Assembly: GCA_015056055.1 (NCBI GenBank)
Contig: SVHC01000004.1
Coordinates: 43,584 to 107,583 of the forward strand
DNA from: Clostridiales bacterium
GTDB lineage: Bacteria > Bacillota > Clostridia > Christensenellales > Aristaeellaceae
Direction of reading: 5' to 3'
DNA: 64,000 nt
Positions 25,056-33,140 of the stretch are shown in pieces (positions within the stretch are counted from its first letter, which is position 1; every line of letters begins with the position of its first letter). The translations under genes and the position numbers were made by a program. Under the pieces are notes generated by a model that did no database searches, was not told the DNA's origin, and worked only from the letters and a program-made list of their open reading frames with translations.

Positions 25056-26384
25056 TTACTGCGCAATAATACCATCCCCCGAATCGACAAGCTGCATGAT
25101 TTCCCGTTCCAGTCCGGTGATTGCATCGATATATACCAGGTATCCCTCTTCCCCTTTGTTTGCACTGAATTCATAGCACAAGGCTTCTCCAATATCTAAT
25201 GGAATGATGCACAGACGAGCGCTTTTAATCGAAAGAGCATCATTAATACGGTTGGTGGCATCGGATACATCAAGTGCAGGCTCCGCTATTTCTCGCGCGA
25301 TGTGGTTGGCATAATAATTGGAAGCCTCCATACCGATGATTGCCCCGTCTTTCATAGATATCTGTAGCTTAATAAGATCGGGATAAAGTACAACATCATC
25401 TTGCATTGCTGCATAATTTACCGTGAGAATTCCGTCGAACGCACGATAATAGCTGAGAGTCATGCTTCCAAACCCTTCGTTCAGCAAAAACGCCAGTCCT
25501 TTTTCGATGCATTCGTCTTTGGCAAGTCTTTTTTCTGCAACATCATTTTCTGGAAGCATATATAGGACGTGACCGCCAATTTTTGTAACACCGGCGCTCA
25601 TTATATATTCGCCGGATGTGACGGCAAATTCCCAGCATTCTACCGGTATGGTGGACTCTCCGACAGGAATGCATTGAGCACTTTTACCGGTACCGTTTTG
25701 GACAAAGGAACGCAAAATTGTTTCCGCCTCTGTGACATCAACCGGTTCACCGATGAGTCCGGCATAAGTGGCAGTATCTCTTCCTTCGGAAAAAGGTCCA
25801 TCATATAAAAGTACAGGATAATCAACGGCAGGCTCAATATCGTTTATTTGAGCCGTGTCCTTATCTGGTTCGAAATCAGTTGCACTGAAAATGCTTTCGC
25901 CTTCTGAAAAACGTACAAGCAGATCATTAAGCTTCAAAGAAAACGCAGTGAGGCCTTCAGAAAGCATATTAAGCTGCTTCCAGTCTGATGCTGTGATGAT
26001 GCCGCCTGCGCCAATTGTGTCTGCCAGAGTGCGGGCATAGTCCCCGGTCTGGTTGACAAGCTTTAAAGTTGCAGCGATGGTCTCCTGCCCCAATGGCAAA
26101 AGAGAAAGATTATCCTGTATTCCGTGTGCCTGCTGTGTAATTGCATTCAGCAGCATCTGTTCCTGTGCGCCGGTTCCTGATACAAGAAGCTTTCGAAGAT
26201 TGAGCTGAAGCCCACTTAGAAGCTCTACGGATTCGTAGAATGCTCTCTGATATACAGAAACGATCTGCAGTTGTGTTTGATCCAATTGCTCTGCCTGTGC
26301 CCAGTTAGCAATTACCATTGCGATCAGTAAAACAACCATGGTGATTGCGGCAAGGCGTGTATGCATGGAGGATTTGCCTGACAT
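25056..26384 (-). CDS. ypeB: Germination protein YpeB
   Basis: A 442-residue protein with an N-terminal transmembrane or signal-anchor helix (about 9-30), a long helical region (about 40-165) and C-terminal PepSY-type repeats (about 225-440). YpeB is needed to bring the cortex-lytic enzyme SleB into the spore and to stabilise it. AAGGAGGG precedes the ATG, 15 bases after the sleB stop, the conserved arrangement. Confidence 0.92.
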   Translation of the reverse strand: MSGKSSMHTRLAAITMVVLLIAMVIANWAQAEQLDQTQLQIVSVYQRAFYESVELLSGLQLNLRKLLVSGTGAQEQMLLNAITQQAHGIQDNLSLLPLGQETIAATLKLVNQTGDYARTLADTIGAGGIITASDWKQLNMLSEGLTAFSLKLNDLLVRFSEGESIFSATDFEPDKDTAQINDIEPAVDYPVLLYDGPFSEGRDTATYAGLIGEPVDVTEAETILRSFVQNGTGKSAQCIPVGESTIPVECWEFAVTSGEYIMSAGVTKIGGHVLYMLPENDVAEKRLAKDECIEKGLAFLLNEGFGSMTLSYYRAFDGILTVNYAAMQDDVVLYPDLIKLQISMKDGAIIGMEASNYYANHIAREIAEPALDVSDATNRINDALSIKSARLCIIPLDIGEALCYEFSANKGEEGYLVYIDAITGLEREIMQLVDSGDGIIAQ

Positions 26385-26399
26385 GGTTTTCCCTCCTTC

Positions 26400-27077
26400 C
26401 TACACGGCAAATTTGTGGTTGCCGATTACGGTCTGAATGGTACGGGTGCGAATCCAACGGTCACTTGTACCGGCGGGGTTATAGAAATACAGACAACCGC
26501 CGGTGGGATCCCACCCGTTCATGGCGTCCAGTGCGGCACGAATGGATTGATTGTTTGGCGTGCTGTTGATTGATCCATTCGACACACAGGAAAAAGCGCC
26601 TTTCTGATAAATCACACCGGAAATTGTATTTGGAAAGGATGAGCTTTTTACACGGTTCAGCACAACTGCTGCGACAGCAACCATTCCTTTATAAGGTTCT
26701 CCGCGTGCTTCGGCATATACAAGCCGGGAAAGTAACCGATGATCGCTTGAGATAATTGCAACGGAAGAAGCAGAAGATGTACTCCCAGATGATGTGAGGC
26801 TTACTCCGAGTGCTGCAGCGGTATCGGAGCCGACTCTGCCATCTACAGTCAGGCCGTTTCTACGCTGGAAAAGTTTAACAGCATCCATTGTCTTCTGCCC
26901 GTAGACGCCGTCAGCACTTCCGTCAAGATAGTCATACTGAATCAGCCTTTTCTGAACTTTGGTTACATTATCGCCGCGCGAACCGAGGGAAAGAATCGCA
27001 TCAGCCAGTGCTGATGTATGAAAGATTACGGCGCAAAACATCAGGCAGAGCACGGCTGCTATGCTTCTGCGCATCAT
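26400..27077 (-). CDS. sleB: Spore cortex-lytic enzyme SleB
   Basis: A 225-residue protein: signal peptide (about 1-26, ending SALA), a peptidoglycan-binding domain (about 30-90, LGSRGDNVTKVQKRLIQYDY), a Ser/Thr linker, and a hydrolase_2 catalytic domain (LLSRLVYAEARGEPYKGMVA to the C-terminus), with Glu in YAEARGE as the likely catalytic residue. It degrades cortex muramic-lactam peptidoglycan in germination. ATG 27077 overlaps the spoIIR stop (AATGATG) and has GGAGG six bases away. Confidence 0.95.
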   Translation of the reverse strand: MMRRSIAAVLCLMFCAVIFHTSALADAILSLGSRGDNVTKVQKRLIQYDYLDGSADGVYGQKTMDAVKLFQRRNGLTVDGRVGSDTAAALGVSLTSSGSTSSASSVAIISSDHRLLSRLVYAEARGEPYKGMVAVAAVVLNRVKSSSFPNTISGVIYQKGAFSCVSNGSINSTPNNQSIRAALDAMNGWDPTGGCLYFYNPAGTSDRWIRTRTIQTVIGNHKFAV

Positions 27078-27625
27078 TTTCGACCTCCAAGGGCTGTATG
27101 CAGCCATCTGCCAATGCTGGAATAGAATACAATTTTACTTCGTTCAGGAATGAATTCATTATTTTCATCTATGGCACAGAGTGTAGGATAGATTACACAC
27201 CACCAATTTTGCCCTTCAGCTTCTCCAAGCAGAACTCTTACGGCACGATACTCCCCGGCCGGAACAAGAAGTTCACCATATTGCCTGTCCGGGAATTCAA
27301 ATATGCCGGTAACAACGCTGACATTGCCGCGAAAACCGGCGTTTTCGGCTGTCTGACGTGCGCAGTCTTCAAGTAGAGCTTTGTGTTCAGTCAGAATTTC
27401 ATAGGCGCAGTCGGTACAGCATGTATCCTTCAGCATTTCTCGGGCGCAGTTGAGCACTGCATCGCGGACGGTAAGTTTCAGCCTCTGATCTTCAGCATTG
27501 TCGGAATTTGCCAGCACATGCAGGCGCACATAATCTTCTATCGGCACAACGGATGTTTCAGCGGCCTGCGCATGAGGACAAAACAATGCAAATATCGTAA
27601 ACAGTATAAAAAAAAGACGCTTCAC
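27074..27625 (-). CDS. spoIIR: Stage II sporulation protein R (SpoIIR)
   Basis: A 183-residue secreted forespore signal with a signal peptide (about 2-20, ending PHAQA) and the family signature YVRLHVLANSDNAEDQRLKL. SpoIIR triggers SpoIIGA to process pro-SigE in the mother cell. The start is a GTG at 27625 with GGAGG seven bases upstream; an ATG further upstream at 27640 overlaps that site. It is coupled to sleB, an unusual pairing of an early forespore gene with a late germination gene. Confidence 0.93.
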   Translation of the reverse strand: MKRLFFILFTIFALFCPHAQAAETSVVPIEDYVRLHVLANSDNAEDQRLKLTVRDAVLNCAREMLKDTCCTDCAYEILTEHKALLEDCARQTAENAGFRGNVSVVTGIFEFPDRQYGELLVPAGEYRAVRVLLGEAEGQNWWCVIYPTLCAIDENNEFIPERSKIVFYSSIGRWLHTALGGRK

Positions 27626-27725
27626 ACACTTTCCTCCCATATCCTGTCGGATGTGTGTTTAGCGTCGGTCATTTTGCCGGAATTTATACCGTTTAATTTT
27701 AAATTATGAAAATCCGGAAGTCAGC

Positions 27726-28565
27726 CTATTCCATGGAGTGCGCTAGTATTGATCCATGGAATGCAGCATGTGCACGCTGCGCGGCCTGATCAGATTCAAA
27801 TACTCCGAATACACATGAACCGCTGCCGCTCATACGAACAGCTGCAGCGCCAAGAGAACGAAGTTTATTCATCGCATTTGCAACTTCGGGCATCATGCGT
27901 ATAGCGGGTTCTTCAAGTACATTACCGGAAAGACGATCATATTCTCTAAGATCGCGTGCGGCAAGGGCTTTTGCCACTCCTATGATATCAATGGCATCTT
28001 TTCGGGTATTTTCCCTGTCGTACTCACCGAAAACGCTGGCGGTAGAAAGGCCGTCACCGGTACGGTACAATACCAACGGCAGCACAGGAGCGCCCGTTAC
28101 AGGTTCCATCTTTTCTCCAATGCCGTATACATGCATAAGGCCGCCTTTCAGGAGATACGGGACATCTGCTCCGAGCGTTGCGCCGATTTCAAGAAGTTTG
28201 CTTTCGGGAAGATTGTATCCCCATAGCTTATTCAGCGCCAGCAAAGTGGCTGCACAGTCTGCACTGCCGCCGCCAAGACCGGCACGCACCGGAATTTGCT
28301 TTTTTAGCCGGATTTTTGCACCTTTACGTTCTCCCATATAGTCATTCAGGGCATTGGCTGCGCGGATAACCAAATTACGACCACCGGTGGGGACGATTTT
28401 TCCATCCACATTGAGAGTAAGCCAGCGCGCAGATTCAAACAAAAGCTCGTCAGCCAGCGTGATACGCTGCATCAACATATTCAGCTCATGATATCCGTCA
28501 TCGCGTAGCGCTGTAATATCCAAAGACCAGTTGATCTTTGCATGTGCTCTTATTATGATAGCCAT
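27726..28565 (-). CDS. ispE: 4-diphosphocytidyl-2-C-methyl-D-erythritol kinase
   Basis: A 279-residue GHMP kinase of the MEP isoprenoid pathway. AHAKINWSLDI (residues 5-15), the ATP loop PVRAGLGGGSADCAATLLAL (about 91-110), GADVPYLLKGG and SGSGSCVFGVFE are present. It phosphorylates CDP-methylerythritol. ATG 28565 follows GGAGG. It diverges from serS. Its 3' end contains an inverted repeat (TTCCATGGA/TCCATGGAA, 27729-27762), without a T-tract. Confidence 0.95.
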   Translation of the reverse strand: MAIIIRAHAKINWSLDITALRDDGYHELNMLMQRITLADELLFESARWLTLNVDGKIVPTGGRNLVIRAANALNDYMGERKGAKIRLKKQIPVRAGLGGGSADCAATLLALNKLWGYNLPESKLLEIGATLGADVPYLLKGGLMHVYGIGEKMEPVTGAPVLPLVLYRTGDGLSTASVFGEYDRENTRKDAIDIIGVAKALAARDLREYDRLSGNVLEEPAIRMMPEVANAMNKLRSLGAAAVRMSGSGSCVFGVFESDQAAQRAHAAFHGSILAHSME

Positions 28566-28619
28566 TCCTCCACCTCCGATACAAGTATATCAGATGCATG
28601 TAAAATCTGCCGTATTGAC

Positions 28620-28647
28620 TTGCATTTATCTTCAAAATGAATATAAT
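28620..28647 (+). promoter_or_regulatory. SigA-type promoter for serS
   Basis: TTGCAT (28620-28625) and TATAAT (28642-28647) with a 16-base spacer, directly before the T-box leader. TTGACT at 28615 is also present but is spaced too far. Confidence 0.6.
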
Positions 28648-28654
28648 AGATGAA

Positions 28655-28866
28655 AAGCGATGACGGATCGGGTATGTATTTTTCTTTTCAGAGAGTCGGC
28701 GGGTGCTGTGAGCCGACAGAAAAATGCAGTGCCTTCCAATCCTGAGCAGTTCGTGATGAGCGAACCGGCCGCGGTACGATATAACCGCTGAGGAGCCTTT
28801 GGGCTTGAAAAGGGTGGCACCGCGATAAATCATCGCCCCTGCAGTGGCAGGGGTGCAATTTTTTTG
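28655..28866 (+). promoter_or_regulatory. T-box riboswitch upstream of serS
   Basis: The T-box AGGGTGGCACCGCG is at 28811-28824. Stem I includes GTCGGC/GCCGAC with an AGAGAG bulge and a GGGTGCTGTGA loop. The specifier is probably TCC (Ser) at 28735-28737, followed by A. The terminator CCCCTGC/GCAGGGG with T7 lies at 28835-28866. Uncharged tRNA-Ser should permit read-through into serS. Confidence 0.92.
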
Positions 28867-28878
28867 GAGGTACAAACA

Positions 28879-30144
28879 ATGTTGGATGTCAATCTGCTGC
28901 GTAATCAGCCGGAAGTTGTTGTAGAAGGTCTTGCCAAGCGTGGTTATACGCTGGATCTTACCGAATTCCTGGAGCTGGATGCACGTCGTCGTGCTCTGCT
29001 TGCAGAAAACGAGGCACTGAAGGCTGAACGCAATCGCATGAATAAGGAAATCCCCGCTATGAAAAAGCGCGGCGAGGATACCACCGAGCTTATGGCTCAG
29101 CTCAAGGAAATGGCTGACCGCGTTAAGGTAATGGACGAAGAACAGTCCCAGCTGGATGAAAAGATCCGTACCTTCATGCTCGCTCTCCCCAATCTGCCGG
29201 CAGAAGATGTTCAGGCTGGCGGCAAGGAAGCCAATGCTGTTGTAAAGGTATTTGGCGAGAAGCCCGAATGGGATTTCGAACCGCAGAACCACGTTGATCT
29301 GTGCACTAAGCTTGGTCTGATCGATTACGAGCGCGGCGTAAAGATGGGTGGTAATGGTTTCTGGCTGTACACCGGCAAGGGCGCAATTCTTGAGTGGGCA
29401 TTGCTCAACTATTTCATCGAGATGCACCTGAAGGACGGCTATGAGTTCATGCTCCCGCCGCACATTCTTACCTACGAGTGCGGTCTGACTGCCGGCCAGT
29501 TCCCCAAGTTTGAAGAGGATGTTTATCGCCTGACTGAAGAAGGCTTCCATTTCCTGCTTCCCACGGCTGAAACTGCCCTGATCAACCTCTATCGCGACGA
29601 AATCATGGATGATGCTATGCTTCCGCGCAAGCTGTTTGCATACACCCCCTGCTATCGTCGTGAGGCAGGCACCTATCGTGCCAGCGAACGCGGTATGATC
29701 CGTGGCCACCAGTTCAACAAGATCGAAATGTTCCAGTACACCAAGCCGGAAGACAGCACCAAGGCTCTGGAAGAACTGATCAACAAGGCATGCGCTCTGG
29801 TTGAAGGTCTGGGCCTGCACTATCGCTTGTCCAAGCTGGCTGCCGGCGACTGCTCTGCTTCCATGGCTACTACCTATGACATCGAGCTGTGGCTGCCCAG
29901 CATGAATGAGTACAAGGAATGCTCCAGCGTTTCTAACGCACGTGATTACCAGGCACGCCGCGGTAACATCCGTTTCCGTCGCGCTGAGACCAAGAAGATC
30001 GAATATGTTCATACTCTGAATGGTTCCGGTCTGGCCACCAGCCGTCTTATGCCTGCAATCGTGGAACAGTTCCAGCAGGGTGATGGCAGCATCGTAGTAC
30101 CGGAAGTTCTGCGCAAGTACACCGGTTTCGACGTTATCAAGTAA
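28879..30144 (+). CDS. serS: Seryl-tRNA synthetase
   Basis: A 421-residue class II synthetase charging tRNA-Ser. The N-terminal coiled-coil arm (about 1-105, LDVNLLRNQPEVVVEGLAKR) binds the tRNA long arm. Class II motif 2 (PCYRREAGTYRASERGMIRG from about 257) and motif 3 (LNGSGLATSRLMPAIVEQFQ) are intact. ATG 28879 follows TTGGAGG just after the T-box terminator. Strong codon bias indicates high expression. Confidence 0.98.
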   Translation: MLDVNLLRNQPEVVVEGLAKRGYTLDLTEFLELDARRRALLAENEALKAERNRMNKEIPAMKKRGEDTTELMAQLKEMADRVKVMDEEQSQLDEKIRTFMLALPNLPAEDVQAGGKEANAVVKVFGEKPEWDFEPQNHVDLCTKLGLIDYERGVKMGGNGFWLYTGKGAILEWALLNYFIEMHLKDGYEFMLPPHILTYECGLTAGQFPKFEEDVYRLTEEGFHFLLPTAETALINLYRDEIMDDAMLPRKLFAYTPCYRREAGTYRASERGMIRGHQFNKIEMFQYTKPEDSTKALEELINKACALVEGLGLHYRLSKLAAGDCSASMATTYDIELWLPSMNEYKECSSVSNARDYQARRGNIRFRRAETKKIEYVHTLNGSGLATSRLMPAIVEQFQQGDGSIVVPEVLRKYTGFDVIK

Positions 30145-30153
30145 GTTTCTTTT

Positions 30154-30183
30154 CCGCATCGGATGTCCGGTGCGGATTTTTTT
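30154..30183 (+). terminator. Terminator after serS
   Basis: CCGCATCGG/CCGGTGCGG nine-base stem with an ATGT loop, followed by ATTTTTTT. Confidence 0.85.
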
Positions 30184-30218
30184 ATGCATCTAAATACGTA
30201 AATGCCTTTTGAAATCAC

Positions 30219-30246
30219 TTTACTTTCACGTTGGGTTTGGTATAAT
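30219..30246 (+). promoter_or_regulatory. SigA-type promoter for mnmM
   Basis: TTTACT (30219-30224), 16-base spacer ending TTTGG, and TATAAT (30241-30246), about 77 bases before mnmM. Confidence 0.5.
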
Positions 30247-30323
30247 AACACTGATGTATCTTTGCAATGTATAATGAGAATGGCAAGGCAGACTCAGCCT
30301 CCGTTCGATCATGAGGTGATAAA

Positions 30324-30902
30324 ATGAGTTTTGATTTCAGAAGTGCACGACATTGGGCGCAGGCGATGATTCAGGAGGCTTCTTTTTCCGGCATGCGTGC
30401 TATTGATGCTACTATGGGAAATGGATATGATACTGCATGGCTTTGCGAATTGGTCGGCGAACAGGGTCTTGTCTATGCTTTCGATATTCAGGCAGAAGCA
30501 CTTGAAAGAACCGCCGCCCGTCTTGAAACTCTTAGATTTGAAGAAAGAGCGCGTCTTTTCCATTCTGGCCATGAAAATGCAGCTGACTTTGTAACGGAGC
30601 AGGTGGATGTGGTTCTGTTCAATCTGGGATGGCTTCCGGGCACTGAAAAGATTCTGACCACGCGCACCGAAACTACGCTTAAAGCTGTTCAGGTATGCCT
30701 TGATCTTTTGAAGGAAGGCGGCCTTATGACCATCTGCGTATACCCCGGGCATGAAGAAGGAACGCGTGAGCTTCATGCGCTGACTCAATGGGCATGTGCA
30801 CTTCCGGCACAGGAATATGACGTTGTAACCAAGGCATTCCTGAATCAGCCGAATGATCCGCCGGTGTTGATTGCTGTAAAGAAGAACAAAAGAAGGAAAT
30901 AA
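30324..30902 (+). CDS. mnmM: Class I methyltransferase, MnmM/YtqB family
   Basis: A 192-residue SAM-dependent methyltransferase. AIDATMGNGYDTAWLCELVG (about 26-45) is the SAM-binding loop, with VYAFDIQAEAL and a catalytic-type VVLFNLGWLPGTEK. YtqB (MnmM) in Bacillus methylates 5-aminomethyl-2-thiouridine at tRNA position 34. ATG 30324 has GAGGTG upstream. Family assignment is strong; the substrate is from family knowledge. Confidence 0.85.
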   Translation: MSFDFRSARHWAQAMIQEASFSGMRAIDATMGNGYDTAWLCELVGEQGLVYAFDIQAEALERTAARLETLRFEERARLFHSGHENAADFVTEQVDVVLFNLGWLPGTEKILTTRTETTLKAVQVCLDLLKEGGLMTICVYPGHEEGTRELHALTQWACALPAQEYDVVTKAFLNQPNDPPVLIAVKKNKRRK

Positions 30903-30950
30903 GCAAGACACGAGAAAAGCAAATGAAGCAGTGATGGGACGGATGGAAAT

Positions 30951-31400
30951 TTGTTTGAGATTGTCAGTGAAGCGGATTTTTTATATGGTGGAACTGCAGA
31001 TGCGCTTTTTACATGTACATTCTATTGCAGGACTGAAGATGGTACATTTCCTGATGACGAATGGACAGATTTCGCTCAAACAGTTTTATGCTGGTGGGGC
31101 GAAACTATACTGGGAATAACAAATGCAGGCGAAGTTACATTCAAACTATTATTTGAGGATGGACCATATTGGATTACAGGAAAGAAACAAAACGATATTG
31201 TGACACTTCACTTTTGTACAGACAAAAAATCTGACAGAATGATAGCTGATACACAATTGGAATTCCTCGAACTTGCATCCGCTATAGAAAAAGCTATGCG
31301 TCATTTGGCAAGCAATCTGTATATGTCCGGAAATACGATTGCTGCGCAACAAATGCAAGACGAAGCAGTTCGAATCAGGCGTGCTATATTGAAAAGATAA
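30951..31400 (+). CDS. Uncharacterised 149-residue protein
   Basis: I do not recognise a family. The frame opens with a TTG at 30951, with only a weak GGATGG upstream, and an in-frame stop at 30924, so no better start exists. The product is acidic and aromatic in its N-terminal half (DGTFPDDEWTDFAQTVLCWW) and ends in a basic helix. It has no signal or membrane segment. The base composition looks more AT-rich than its neighbours. It lies 48 bases after mnmM and ends in a terminator. It may be a transferred or immunity-type protein; that is speculation. Confidence 0.6.
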   Translation: MFEIVSEADFLYGGTADALFTCTFYCRTEDGTFPDDEWTDFAQTVLCWWGETILGITNAGEVTFKLLFEDGPYWITGKKQNDIVTLHFCTDKKSDRMIADTQLEFLELASAIEKAMRHLASNLYMSGNTIAAQQMQDEAVRIRRAILKR

Positions 31401-31417
31401 AGCGTAATTACAAAAAA

Positions 31418-31457
31418 CATTCGGCATAACCACGGAAATGGTCGTGCCGAATGTCTT
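31418..31457 (+). terminator. Terminator after the uncharacterised gene
   Basis: CATTCGGCA and TGCCGAATG form the base of a hairpin whose inner part also pairs (CACG/CGTG), followed by TCTTATT. Confidence 0.65.
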
Positions 31458-31490
31458 ATTGTAAGTAACAAAGAATAGCGGAAGGAAACG

Positions 31491-31538
31491 ATGAATCCCC
31501 TCTCTTACTGCGACGCCAGGTTTGAGGAGAGTTATTGA
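31491..31538 (+). CDS. Possible 15-residue micro-ORF
   Basis: ATG 31491 is preceded by GGAAGGAAACG and reads MNPLSYCDARFEESY to a TGA at 31536. It sits between the terminator of the previous gene and the radA 3' end, followed by T-rich sequence. It may be a gene remnant or chance. The rest of the 31401-31617 gap shows nothing else coding. Confidence 0.2.
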   Translation: MNPLSYCDARFEESY

Positions 31539-31617
31539 TATTTTTGTTTTATAGAATTGAGTGTTTCATTAGCGGTTGCTTCCTGCAAAAGACAAAGTTA
31601 CTCTATAAACAAATCCG

Positions 31618-33006
31618 TTAACCATCCTGCTTATTTCGCTTCAGCAGCATGACTGCCTCGGCGACGGAGCTTACTCCTATCAGTTCTGCACCTTCGGGGA
31701 CTTTGATTTGCTTCAGATTGGCACGCGGCAGTATGATGCGCGTAAAGCCCATTCGAGCGCATTCATCCACGCGGCGCTGCGCATGTGGGATTGCGCGAAC
31801 TTCACCGGAAAGCCCAATTTCACCCATTGCGGCAAGATTAGTACCTGCGCATACGTTCCAACCGGAAGATGCAACTGCAAGCACAATACTCAGGTCTGCA
31901 GCAGGCTCTGTAAGCGTCATTCCGCCAGCGATGTTAATGTATACATCCTGATCGTACATGCGGAATCCGGCGCGTTTTTCGAGCACTGCCAACAAAAGCG
32001 CAAGACGCCCCTGATCGATACCGCTTGCCATGCGGCGCGGATTTCCGAAAACGGTAGTTGCTACCAAGGCTTGTACATCCGTTAGCATGGGTCGTGAACC
32101 TTCCATAGCACACATTACCACGGAACCGCTTGCCCCCTCTGCCCTTTCCGCAAGCAGAATTTCGGAAGCATTTTTTACTTCGCGCATGCCGTCACCGGTC
32201 ATTTCAAACATGCCCAATTCGTTGATGGAACCGAAGCGGTTTTTTACGGCACGCAGCATACGGTACTGGTGCTGGCGGTCTCCCTCAAAATACAAGACGG
32301 CATCAACCATGTGTTCAAGGACTCTGGGACCTGCAAGGGAACCTTCCTTTGTTACATGACCTACGAGGATTGCGCTGCATCCGGTCTGCTTGGCAAAACG
32401 CAAAAGAGCCATTGCAGATTCCTTAACCTGCGAAACGCTGCCCGGAGCGCTTGTAACGCCGTTTAGAAGCATAGTCTGGATGGAGTCAATTACCAGAAGG
32501 CGTGCATTCATTTCCTGCGCACGATTGATAATAGCTTCCATGTCATTTTCTGAAAGTACATAAAACCCCGAATCTTCTGCTCCAAGACGATTTGCGCGCA
32601 GCTTGATCTGGCGGGTAGATTCCTCGCCGGAGGCATACAATACAATTTCTCCGTGCCTTGCGATGTTTGCAGATGCCTGCGTAAGAAGTGTGGACTTTCC
32701 TATGCCTGGATCGCCGCCGACAAGTACGACGGAACCTTCCACAATACCGCCGCCGAGGACACGATCCAGCTCATCTATTCCGGAAGAAATACGGCTGACT
32801 GCATCATCAGGAATTTCTCCAATGGTAAACAGCTCTGCGTTTCCTGCACTGGCATGGCGGTTGCGCTTGGATGCATCTATTGCCTGTGGCGTTTTTTCTG
32901 CCTCAGTCATAGAATTCCAGTTTCCGCACTGCGGACATTTACCATACCATCGGGCAGACTCGTATCCGCATTCTGCACATATAAACGATATTTTTGCTTT
33001 CGCCAC
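31618..33006 (-). CDS. radA: DNA repair protein RadA
   Basis: A 462-residue protein: N-terminal zinc finger (CAECGYESARWYGKCPQCG), RecA-like ATPase with Walker A VGGDPGIGKSTLLTQA (about residues 98-113), the RadA motif VKNRFGSINELGMFEM, and a C-terminal Lon-like domain (GGMTLTEPAADLSIVLAVAS). It promotes branch migration in recombinational repair. The start is a GTG at 33006 with GGGGG upstream; a longer frame lacks a site. Confidence 0.96.
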   Translation of the reverse strand: MAKAKISFICAECGYESARWYGKCPQCGNWNSMTEAEKTPQAIDASKRNRHASAGNAELFTIGEIPDDAVSRISSGIDELDRVLGGGIVEGSVVLVGGDPGIGKSTLLTQASANIARHGEIVLYASGEESTRQIKLRANRLGAEDSGFYVLSENDMEAIINRAQEMNARLLVIDSIQTMLLNGVTSAPGSVSQVKESAMALLRFAKQTGCSAILVGHVTKEGSLAGPRVLEHMVDAVLYFEGDRQHQYRMLRAVKNRFGSINELGMFEMTGDGMREVKNASEILLAERAEGASGSVVMCAMEGSRPMLTDVQALVATTVFGNPRRMASGIDQGRLALLLAVLEKRAGFRMYDQDVYINIAGGMTLTEPAADLSIVLAVASSGWNVCAGTNLAAMGEIGLSGEVRAIPHAQRRVDECARMGFTRIILPRANLKQIKVPEGAELIGVSSVAEAVMLLKRNKQDG

Positions 33007-33045
33007 ATTTTTTCCCCCTATCAACCCAAAAACTTTCCATGTTTT

Positions 33046-33051
33046 ATTATA
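33046..33051 (-). promoter_or_regulatory. Extended -10 element for radA
   Basis: Minus-strand TGTGGTATAAT gives an extended -10 (TATAAT at 33046-33051), about 40 bases before the GTG start; the -35 is poor. Confidence 0.45.
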
Positions 33052-33058
33052 CCACACC

Positions 33059-33087
33059 TTGCCTTATTTGCGATATGCGTTTATAAT
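33059..33087 (+). promoter_or_regulatory. SigA-type promoter for the metallophosphoesterase-like gene
   Basis: TTGCCT (33059-33064), 17-base spacer, TATAAT (33082-33087). Confidence 0.6.
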
Positions 33088-33140
33088 TTAATGAGGCATA
33101 TATTTTGTGCCGTACAGCAATTTCGGAAAGGATGCGAAGT

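Noticed and set aside
28498-30189. 563-codon open frame opposite serS
   Set aside because: Antisense shadow of serS and its T-box, caused by the same codon bias.
30931-31119. Alternative frame starting ATG near 30931
   Set aside because: Overlaps the more protein-like 149-residue frame and ends early without a recognisable feature.
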